From Dehalococcoidia bacterium (lineage in GTDB: Bacteria; Chloroflexota; Dehalococcoidia; SZUA-161): DNA of 11,254 nt. How positions within the stretch are numbered: position 1 is the first letter of the stretch; every line of letters begins with the position of its first letter. The notes beneath the pieces are model-generated. The model ran no database searches. It had not been told where the DNA came from and saw only the letters and a program-made list of their open reading frames with translations. The stretch spans positions 1,742,567 to 1,753,820 of the forward strand of contig CP070819.1 of NCBI GenBank assembly GCA_020344295.1. The letters are read 5' to 3'. The position numbers were made by a program, and so were the translations under genes. Shown piece after piece: positions 1 through 5,705 of the stretch.

Positions 1-321
1 CCGGAGTTCCGGGATCGATGCCTCGCCCCTCCCCGGCCCGAGGAGTACGCTAAGCTTATGGAGAAGCGGGACGATATGCCTCAGGAAGATTGGCTGCGAA
101 AGCTGGAACAGGTGATGTTCAACCGGGCGGCGGAGGATATCGATGATATCGACTTCAACAGCGACTGGGGGGCCGAGGCGGCATTGAGTGTCGCCGGCGG
201 CTCGCTGGCGGTGGGGGTCATCGATAAGGTTATGAGTGTGAGGGAGCTTATCGACGCTATAATCAGGGATGCCGAACATATCCTCGGCCGAGAAGGGAAT
301 CTGGGCAGGCTGCTAGGATAG
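1..321 (+). CDS. C-terminal part of a nitronate monooxygenase / 2-nitropropane dioxygenase-type flavin oxidoreductase (partial)
   Basis: The frame is open from base 1 to a TAG at 319-321, giving 106 residues with no upstream stop, so the gene starts outside the window. The ATG at 58 is an internal Met with no Shine-Dalgarno site in front of it. The tail (WGAEAALSVAGGSLAVGVID, then a segment ending SVRELIDAIIRDAEHIL) matches the C-terminal pattern I know from FMN-dependent NAD(P)H:flavin oxidoreductases of the nitronate monooxygenase/FabK type, where a small-residue helix (usually GQ.AGLI.DI) precedes a SVKELI..I..EAE helix. These enzymes oxidise alkyl nitronates or reduce enoyl/quinone-like substrates through a TIM-barrel FMN site, which is not visible here. 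The gene runs convergently into the SDR gene and overlaps its last codons by 9 bases. The family call rests on the C-terminus alone. Confidence 0.6.
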   Translation, partial: PEFRDRCLAPPRPEEYAKLMEKRDDMPQEDWLRKLEQVMFNRAAEDIDDIDFNSDWGAEAALSVAGGSLAVGVIDKVMSVRELIDAIIRDAEHILGREGNLGRLLG

Positions 322-1113
322 TAGATATCCTCCGTCCACCACCAGTACACTGCCTGTCATATACTCTGAGGCAGAACTGGCAAGGAACAACGCCACCCTG
401 GCTACATCATCGGGCGTGGCGAAACGGCTGAGTGGTAGGCGTGCCAGGAAACTTTCCATGCCCTCTTTGAGAGTTATTCCTCTTGCCTTCGTCTCGCTGG
501 CCAGCGCCATGGTACCGGGCGTCAAGACACCACCCGGGGCGATGACATTGATCAATATGTTATGAGGGGCCAACTCTAGGGCCAGTGACTTGGTAAGCAT
601 GATTACGCCTGCTTTGGAGGTCGTGTAATGGGCCATGTCCTCCCGGGGATGCAGGCCTTCCATCGATGCCATGTTAATTATCTTCCCTCCCTGTCCGGCT
701 CTGATCATCTCCTTCGCCCCTATCTGTGTGTGGAATAGTACGCTTTTGAGGTTGATATCGAACACGCGGTCCCACTTCTCCTCGCCTATATCCAGAACCG
801 GCGATATGGGGTAGATGCCGGCATTGTTGACCAGTATGTCGAGGCTACCGAAGGCCTCAACGGTAGCCTCGACTGACTTCTTAGCATCTTCCGCGCTTCT
901 GGCATCGGCGTGAATCCACTGCGCACTTCCTCCCTGAGATGTGATCTGTTCCACCGTCTGTTTTGCAGCATCTGGATTGATATCGGCTATCATTATGCTG
1001 GCACCTGCCTCAGCCAGCCGGAAGGCGATTGCCTGCCCGATGCCCAGGGCGCCTCCGGTTACGATGGCATTCTTGCCGGACAGGTCGAAGAGCTCTGCAA
1101 TAGTCTTGGTCAT
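313..1113 (-). CDS. Short-chain dehydrogenase/reductase (SDR), classical type
   Basis: A 266-residue classical SDR that should interconvert a hydroxyl and a carbonyl group with NAD(P)(H) in the cytoplasm. The cofactor motif TGGALGIG is at residues 19-26, NNAG at 96-99, and the catalytic tetrad is Asn121, Ser150, Tyr163 and Lys167 (YTTSK). Asp44 at the end of the second beta strand is the usual sign of NAD(H) rather than NADP(H) preference. The C-terminal end, TGSVLVVDGGY, is typical of the FabG-like group. Length is normal and no motif is missing. The start is supported by AAGGAG 11 bases upstream. It lies 35 bases downstream of the transglutaminase-like gene on the same strand, so the two are probably co-transcribed. 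Its 3' end overlaps the convergent flavin oxidoreductase gene by 9 bases. The substrate cannot be told from sequence. Confidence 0.93.
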   Translation of the reverse strand: MTKTIAELFDLSGKNAIVTGGALGIGQAIAFRLAEAGASIMIADINPDAAKQTVEQITSQGGSAQWIHADARSAEDAKKSVEATVEAFGSLDILVNNAGIYPISPVLDIGEEKWDRVFDINLKSVLFHTQIGAKEMIRAGQGGKIINMASMEGLHPREDMAHYTTSKAGVIMLTKSLALELAPHNILINVIAPGGVLTPGTMALASETKARGITLKEGMESFLARLPLSRFATPDDVARVALFLASSASEYMTGSVLVVDGGYLLS

Positions 1114-1148
1114 TGTCTATCGGTCTCCTTTTTCTATGGAGATGTTAC

Positions 1149-1814
1149 TTACGTAACCTCGTGATTCTTAACGTTATCCCTAAACTCAGTCCACTCTCTG
1201 CCAATCCGTGCCACCCACTCCCGCTGGTAGTTGCGCATGTAGTCGAAAGGGAAATCATCGAAGTGTCCGTGGTCTTTGACGTGCTCGATATGTGGTCTGC
1301 CTTCCCGATCGTAGTCTGAGTCTTTGGCATCGTTTACTCCATCGAATTCAACGGGTACAAACCCGGCTTTCTGACAGGTCTCCAAATCATAGGCCGGGCT
1401 GGTATGGACCCATCTGCCGTCTAAATACAGCTCGGCATATCCATGTTGAATGAGCAGGTTGTCTCCTCCGATCATTTTTCGGAATTTCTCGGACAACAGA
1501 TGGTCTCGTACGTCTACATATCCCGGACGTGCCGGGATTCCTACATCTCGGGCCAAGGCGACGAGGAGAAGGGCCTTATGCTGACAGAACCCGTTGCCTC
1601 TCTCCAGAATCAAACTGGCCCTGTAGTTCTCCGGTTCATAACTGGGAGCGTAAGGATTGTGTTTAATCTCGTCCCTGACGAAATAGTAAAGGGCTACAGC
1701 CTTCTCTCTATCGGTTTGCAGCCCTGTCGTCAGCTCCCGAGCTATATCTCTTATGGACTCTGTATCACAATCGATAAACTCCGTACACTTTAGGTAATTC
1801 TCCATCTCGGGCAT
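1149..1814 (-). CDS. Transglutaminase-like superfamily protein
   Basis: A 221-residue protein with the transglutaminase/papain-like core: a helical N-terminal part (residues 18-50, ending VALYYFVRDEIKHNPYAP), the nucleophile segment GNGFCQHKALLLVALARDVG with Cys77, and the His segment around His124 (QHGYAELYLDGRW). The canonical Asp four residues after the conserved Trp135 is Ser139 here, while an acidic residue occurs at Asp143 (SPAYD). This agrees with a branch I recall in which the motif reads W-x-x-(T/S)PA(F/Y)(N/D), followed by a PLEFDG-like and a DHGxFxDxP-like segment; both are present here (VPVEFDG and DHGHFDDFP). Members act as cysteine proteases or amidases, but the substrate of this branch is unknown to me. 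There is no signal peptide. AAGGAGGT lies 6 bases before the ATG, which fixes the start. It is the first gene of a likely operon with the SDR. Confidence 0.9.
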   Translation of the reverse strand: MPEMENYLKCTEFIDCDTESIRDIARELTTGLQTDREKAVALYYFVRDEIKHNPYAPSYEPENYRASLILERGNGFCQHKALLLVALARDVGIPARPGYVDVRDHLLSEKFRKMIGGDNLLIQHGYAELYLDGRWVHTSPAYDLETCQKAGFVPVEFDGVNDAKDSDYDREGRPHIEHVKDHGHFDDFPFDYMRNYQREWVARIGREWTEFRDNVKNHEVT

Positions 1815-1838
1815 GCTGATACCTCCTTACATGAATCT

Positions 1839-1868
1839 ACTATACAACGATACTGCTTCTGACTTCAA
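1839..1868 (-). promoter_or_regulatory. Candidate promoter of the transglutaminase-SDR operon
   Basis: Read on the minus strand there is a -35-like TTGAAG (1863-1868), an 18-base spacer and a -10 TATAGT (1839-1844, five of six consensus bases). Transcription would start near 1832, leaving a leader of about 18 bases that holds the AAGGAGGT ribosome site. This is pattern matching only. Confidence 0.45.
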
Positions 1869-1967
1869 CGGGGGTACGATCATCAGCTCACGGATATCTC
1901 TGTAATTATGGAACGAAGTTCCGAAGGGCGGGTGGGCGGGAACTAAACAACGACAGGATTCCTGTTA

Positions 1968-1996
1968 TTGCATCAGGCCGACGCTCTTGTTATAGT
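1968..1996 (+). promoter_or_regulatory. Candidate promoter of the TPP enzyme-thioesterase unit
   Basis: TTGCAT (1968-1973, a poor -35), a 17-base spacer and TATAGT (1991-1996, five of six -10 bases). Transcription would start near 2003 and leave a leader of about 80 bases. The -35 box is weak, so this is tentative. Confidence 0.3.
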
Positions 1997-2083
1997 TGTG
2001 GCGTTCCTTTTCATACGATAGACCGAAGTGTCGACGTTTTCCAAACAAATCTATCAAGGAACAATATATATTTGGAGGCGGAC

Positions 2084-3811
2084 ATGGCAGAGGTCAGTGG
2101 CGCAACCCTGGTAGGCAAGGCATTGAAGAATGAGGATGTCAAGGCTATCTTCACATTATGTGGCGGCCCCAGCCTGATCTCCATTTACAACACGTGTGTG
2201 GCTGAGGGTATCGAGCTCATCGATATGAGGCATGAGCAGGCGGTAGCAAATGCTGCTACCGGCTATGCCATGGCGACCCAGGAGCCTGCGGTGGCAATGG
2301 TAACATCGGGGCCCGGAGTGATCAACATGGCTTCGGGAATGGCCCCCGCCTGGTATGTAGGGGCACCGGTTATCGGGATCTGCGCTCACACGCCGCATTA
2401 TTACCAAGGAAAGGGCTGTGTCCAAGAATTCGACTCTGGAGACATGTTTCGGAGCATTACCAAATGGAGAGGATACTGCACATCCACGCATCGCATACCG
2501 GAATATGTGGCTACAGCATTCAGGTACGCCACTGTAGGGCGGAAAGGCCCTGTCCTGCTGGATTTCCCCGATGACGCACTGCTATTAAAGGTCAAGGAGG
2601 AACGGGCCGCGATACAGCCTCCTGAGAAGTATAGGACTGCCGCGCGGCACTACGGTGATCCGTCACTGGTGAAGCAAGCTGTGAAACGGCTGTTGGAGGC
2701 GGAGAGGCCGGCGGTATTGATCGGCAGCGGTGCTGTATGGTCTGGGGCATCGGAGGAGTTGATCAAGTTTGCCGAGCTAACTAGGATACCTGTCTGCTAT
2801 GCGATCGGGGCGAAAGGGTGCATGCCGGACGACCATCCTCTCTGCGGGGGCATTGTCGCCTATGATTTCGGGGCCGTATCAGAGGCTGATGTGCTCCTCA
2901 CGATCGGGGTCAGGTTCGGTGAAATGATGAGCTTCGGTGTCGGCCCCCTTTACGCTCCTGATGTGAAGGTGATCTCAGTTGATATCGAACCGCTGGAGAT
3001 TGGCCGGAACAGGCCTGTCGATATCGGGATATCGGGTGATGCCAGGGCTGTCCTGACACAGCTGATCGATGCGGCGAATGAGAAGATCGAGAGCTCTGCC
3101 GGGAAACGTGAAGATACGGCGTGGGTCAAGAAAGTGAGGGATACAGCGGAATCGGTATGGGCCGCTGTAAGGGAGGGATCATCAAGTTCGGATATACCGA
3201 TCGATCCCAGGAGGCTGGGTAAGGAGATATGCGACTTCTTGGATAAAGGCTCCTACCTTGTAGGAGACGGAGGGGAGATACAGTCGCATATTGTCCCTCA
3301 ATTCAGTGCTGGCTTCCCCGGCAGTTTTATCTCGGCTATTGGCGGCTCTCTGGGGCATCTGGGTGGAGGCATCCCCTTTGGCATCGGTGTGAAAACAGCT
3401 AGGCCGGATGCCAAGGTGCTTGTTATTGAGGGGGACGGGTCATTCCTGTTCAATGCGAGCGAGATCGATACCGCCGTAAGGCACAATAAGCAGATCGTGG
3501 TTGTCGTTGGCAATGACTGCCAGTGGGGTGCGGTCCGGCACTGCCAGGAACTGGCTAACTACTGTGATGTCTGCGGCAAACTGAATGAGAACGCCAGATA
3601 TGATAAATATGCAGAGAGCCTGGGTGCGTATGGAGAGCTCGTGACCGATCCCGGAGAGATAAGACCGGCGCTGGAGAGGGCCTTCGACTCGGGATTGCCT
3701 GCTGTGCTGGATGTCAGGATAGAAAGCTCCATATTTACCTTTGTTAATTACTACATTACTGCGCAGGAGGGCAAACTGACCGAACTCTACAAGGATTTAT
3801 ACGTGGTCTAG
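2084..3811 (+). CDS. Thiamine pyrophosphate-dependent enzyme (acetolactate synthase / 2-hydroxyacyl lyase / decarboxylase superfamily)
   Basis: A 575-residue enzyme with the three-domain plan of the ALS/POX/benzaldehyde lyase group: PYR domain (about 1-170), central Rossmann-like domain (about 190-330) and PP domain (about 370-560). The cofactor-activating glutamate is Glu51 in MRHEQAVANAATGYA, followed by the TSGPG turn. The Mg-TPP motif is GDG at 450-452 with Asn477-Asp478 27 residues on. Such enzymes make or cleave C-C bonds next to a carbonyl (2-oxoacid decarboxylation, acyloin or 2-hydroxyacyl-CoA lysis); the motifs do not decide which. Just after the metal site lies an unusual cysteine set (Cys479, 487, 494, 497). 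A TTG at 2072 is also in frame, but GGAGG at 2074-2078 lies five bases before the ATG at 2084, so I take the ATG. The thioesterase gene follows 66 bases downstream on the same strand. Confidence 0.93.
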   Translation: MAEVSGATLVGKALKNEDVKAIFTLCGGPSLISIYNTCVAEGIELIDMRHEQAVANAATGYAMATQEPAVAMVTSGPGVINMASGMAPAWYVGAPVIGICAHTPHYYQGKGCVQEFDSGDMFRSITKWRGYCTSTHRIPEYVATAFRYATVGRKGPVLLDFPDDALLLKVKEERAAIQPPEKYRTAARHYGDPSLVKQAVKRLLEAERPAVLIGSGAVWSGASEELIKFAELTRIPVCYAIGAKGCMPDDHPLCGGIVAYDFGAVSEADVLLTIGVRFGEMMSFGVGPLYAPDVKVISVDIEPLEIGRNRPVDIGISGDARAVLTQLIDAANEKIESSAGKREDTAWVKKVRDTAESVWAAVREGSSSSDIPIDPRRLGKEICDFLDKGSYLVGDGGEIQSHIVPQFSAGFPGSFISAIGGSLGHLGGGIPFGIGVKTARPDAKVLVIEGDGSFLFNASEIDTAVRHNKQIVVVVGNDCQWGAVRHCQELANYCDVCGKLNENARYDKYAESLGAYGELVTDPGEIRPALERAFDSGLPAVLDVRIESSIFTFVNYYITAQEGKLTELYKDLYVV

Positions 3812-3877
3812 GCCACCGATGTGACTATATTATAGCTGTTGAATATGTTCTCCCTATAAATAATTGCAGGTTAGGAA

Positions 3878-4747
3878 ATGACTGAAGACGGTAAAACCAG
3901 TTCGGATATTGCAGTTGGCTATCCGCCACAGCGCCATATACTGCGGGATCTGCAGATATCACTGGAGTTCCCAAGAAAACGCCGGGGGAGGGTAAGCGCA
4001 CCAGTTGTGCCCGCGATATGCACTGAACATGGTGGAGTGCATGTGGGCATTGTAGCCACGCTCGTAGACGTTCTTGGCGGTGGGCTGGTTGTACGGTCAA
4101 TCTACCCTGACTGGCTGGCCACCTCCAATCTTTCGGTATACACCAGGAGGCCAGTGACATCGGGATTTGTCACCGCACGGGGCTCGGTTCTGCGAACAGG
4201 ACGTACTACGGTTGTCGTCGAGGTGGACATCTTTCATGAGACCAGCGATTCAGCTATGCTAGCTGAGTCCATGGGCTCAGCAACCATGACCTTCTCCAGG
4301 CTTCCAAGGAGAAAGACCACGATGGAAATTCCAAATGAATCGCCTGGGAAGATTGTCTTCGGCACCGAGGGATCCGGACTATCCCGATCATTTCTCGATG
4401 AGATTGGCCTGCAGGTTGTGGATAGCGTAGCGGGCGTGCTGGAGCTTGAAATGAGTGCCTATGTTCGAAACAGTTTCCACGCGCTTCAGGGCGGCGTGGT
4501 CGCGCTGCTTACCGACGTGGCCGGACAGCAGGCGGCTTCTGTGGCTGCGGGAAAACCCATGACAACCAGGGATCTGACAATAAACTACCTGGCTCAGGGC
4601 AAAATCGGCCCGATTCGTACAAAGGCCAGTGTGATCCGAACTACTACCGATACAGCCCTGACCCGTGTAGAGGTAATCGATACCGGCGCTAATAACCGTC
4701 TCCTGACAGTGGGGATGAACACAGCGATGCTGGCAGAGACGGGCTAA
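3878..4747 (+). CDS. Double-hotdog acyl-CoA thioesterase, PaaI-like
   Basis: A 289-residue protein made of two hotdog domains in tandem (about 20-140 and 165-287). The first carries a PaaI-like HGG at 51-53 and Asp64 (HGGVHVGIVATLVDVLGG), then the strand pair SNLSVYTRRPV and VLRTGRTTVVVEVDIF. The second repeats the plan with NSFHALQGGVVALLTDVAG (Asn198, His201, Gly205-206, Asp213), then LTINYLAQGKIGPI and a matching RTTTDTALTRVEV strand. PaaI-type hotdogs hydrolyse acyl- or aryl-CoA thioesters; a single-chain double hotdog should supply the dimer that single-domain members form from two chains. The acidic residue is kept in both halves, but the histidine of HGG is Gln204 in the second, so the two sites may not be equivalent. 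The ribosome site is modest (TTAGGA just before the ATG). It probably shares a transcript with the TPP enzyme. Confidence 0.85.
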   Translation: MTEDGKTSSDIAVGYPPQRHILRDLQISLEFPRKRRGRVSAPVVPAICTEHGGVHVGIVATLVDVLGGGLVVRSIYPDWLATSNLSVYTRRPVTSGFVTARGSVLRTGRTTVVVEVDIFHETSDSAMLAESMGSATMTFSRLPRRKTTMEIPNESPGKIVFGTEGSGLSRSFLDEIGLQVVDSVAGVLELEMSAYVRNSFHALQGGVVALLTDVAGQQAASVAAGKPMTTRDLTINYLAQGKIGPIRTKASVIRTTTDTALTRVEVIDTGANNRLLTVGMNTAMLAETG

Positions 4748-5130
4748 TAACTCACAGTCAGTGTTGAGTCGTCACCGACTTTATCGTTGATATGTGCCCC
4801 TATGGCCGCATCAGGCACGGAAACGCTCAGGTTTCCTCCCCACCGCCGGCTGCTGGATTACAGGCTCTCTACCAATCAGACATCATCCTCTGTCGGCGCT
4901 GACTCTGACGGTGCTGCAGATATCGGCTCTGTGGTAGTTGCGGGAAGTGGTTCCGGTTCAGTTGCAGGCATCGGAGCTATGATAGGTGCCGGCTCCGGTT
5001 CCAGAGTTGAGGTCGGTAGAGGAACATCAGGAGCAGGAAAGCCGTCACTACTACTTTCTCCTTGGAGGCGCGGAGTATACCTAAATTAAATTGTGTTAAA
5101 GCGCATGCCCATTAAATCCTATTTTCATTG
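4748..5130. other. Gene-poor gap after the thioesterase
   Basis: A stretch with no intact gene I would defend. A weak 5-base hairpin AGTCG-TCAC-CGACT followed by TTAT (4767-4784) could be a poor terminator for the TPP enzyme-thioesterase unit. A plus-strand open frame (4787-5089) translates to Gly/Ser/Ala-rich low complexity with no ribosome site. The minus strand of 4876-5048 looks more like degraded coding sequence (separate entry). Confidence 0.4.
4876..5048 (-). pseudogene. Possible frameshifted small membrane-anchored Pro/Glu-rich protein
   Basis: On the minus strand AAGGAG lies nine bases before a GTG at 5048-5046 that opens MTAFLLLMFL, a short hydrophobic segment like a signal peptide or anchor. 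That frame then runs into stops. A neighbouring frame, overlapping it from about 5040, continues to a TGA at 4876-4878 as a Pro/Glu/Ala/Thr-rich tail with LEPEPAP, TEPEPLP and TEDDV at its end. Pro and Glu there use mixed synonymous codons (CCG, CCT, CCA, CCC; GAA, GAG), which looks like past coding rather than a simple nucleotide repeat. The tail frame has no usable start codon of its own, so one frameshift (mutation or sequencing error) is needed to join the parts into about 57 residues. A TATACT -10-like box lies upstream (minus-strand sequence near 5075-5080). The function is unknown, and chance low complexity remains possible. Confidence 0.3.
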
Positions 5131-5139
5131 TGGTACAAT
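5131..5139 (+). promoter_or_regulatory. Extended -10 promoter of the universal stress protein gene
   Basis: TGGTACAAT: a TGN extension at 5131-5133 with TACAAT at 5134-5139 (five of six consensus bases). No good -35 box lies 16-18 bases upstream, as is common for extended -10 promoters. Transcription would start near 5146, about 50 bases before the start codon. Confidence 0.5.
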
Positions 5140-5195
5140 GATGCGCGGCGCAGCCTCTATTCTCCTTTGTTAGGCCTATCGAAAGGGAGGTTGAA

Positions 5196-5654
5196 ATGTT
5201 CAAGAAAGTCGTTGTATGTTTGGACGGTTCCAGCGTGGCTGAGCAGATTCTGCCGTTTGTTACAGAAGGAGCCCAAAGGTTCAATACCAAGGTGATTCTT
5301 TTGCAGGTTCTTGATGTGCCTGCTACTGTCGCATGGATCAAGGATACTCCGCCGGATATCGACATCGTGACAGAGGAGAGCAAGAGAAAGGAAGAGGAAG
5401 CCAGGGCTTATTTGCAGGGTATAGCGACGTCACTTCGGGCAAAGGGTATAGACGTGGGCGAGGTGATTCTACACAATATATCCATCGACGAGGCCATTCT
5501 GGATTATGCGGCTGGGAATGATGTGGATACAATTGCGATGACAACGCATGGGCGCACCGGGATAATGCGCGCAGTATTGGGTAGCGTGGCCGATTCAGTA
5601 GTGCGAAAATCTGGCTTGCCAACCGTGCTGCTTAGACCCAGAAACGCTGACTAA
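5196..5654 (+). CDS. Universal stress protein, UspA family
   Basis: A 152-residue single-domain Usp with the alpha/beta fold of the family: the first strand KKVVVCLDGSSVAEQILP (Asp10 near the adenine site), a charged helix at 58-82, and the C-terminal phosphate-binding segment THG-x9-GS with Gly119, Gly129 and Ser130, then SVADSVVRKSGLPTVLLRP. The G-2x-G-9x-G(S/T) motif of ATP-binding members is kept except that the first Gly is Thr116, a variation I recall as common in STHGRTG-type proteins, so nucleotide binding is still likely. Usp proteins bind ATP or AMP and help cells under starvation or other stress. GGGAGG lies five bases before the ATG, and an extended -10 promoter precedes it, so it is probably transcribed alone. 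It converges with the flavoenzyme gene; the 51 bases between them hold no clear terminator. Confidence 0.93.
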   Translation: MFKKVVVCLDGSSVAEQILPFVTEGAQRFNTKVILLQVLDVPATVAWIKDTPPDIDIVTEESKRKEEEARAYLQGIATSLRAKGIDVGEVILHNISIDEAILDYAAGNDVDTIAMTTHGRTGIMRAVLGSVADSVVRKSGLPTVLLRPRNAD

Positions 5655-5705
5655 CAATAATACCTAGATAACTCTTTCTCAATTTAGAATAGGCCTTTTT
5701 CTTAG

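Larger units (their letters stand above)
1815..2083. other. Divergent intergenic region with two short palindromes
   Basis: This 269-base gap separates the divergent transglutaminase-SDR and TPP enzyme-thioesterase units. It holds no convincing gene. Two compact inverted repeats stand out: GGAAC-GAA-GTTCC at 1910-1922 and ACAGGA-T-TCCTGT at 1953-1965. The second sits just upstream of the candidate plus-strand -35 box and could be an operator. A G-rich run (about 1925-1940) lies between them. Confidence 0.4.

Noticed and set aside
81..350. Minus-strand open frame opposite the flavin oxidoreductase tail
   Set aside because: Ser/Ile-rich antisense product; the plus-strand frame has a recognisable family C-terminus.
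2072..2083. TTG start for the TPP enzyme
   Set aside because: The TTG overlaps the GGAGG ribosome site that is correctly spaced for the ATG at 2084.
4787..5089. Plus-strand open frame of 100 codons, Gly/Ser/Ala-rich
   Set aside because: No ribosome site, low-complexity product with no domain, and the opposite strand of the same bases looks more like coding sequence.
5655..5705. Possible bidirectional terminator between the Usp and flavoenzyme genes
   Set aside because: Only a five-base TTTAG/CTAAA pairing and an isolated CTTTTTC run; no stem immediately before a T-run.
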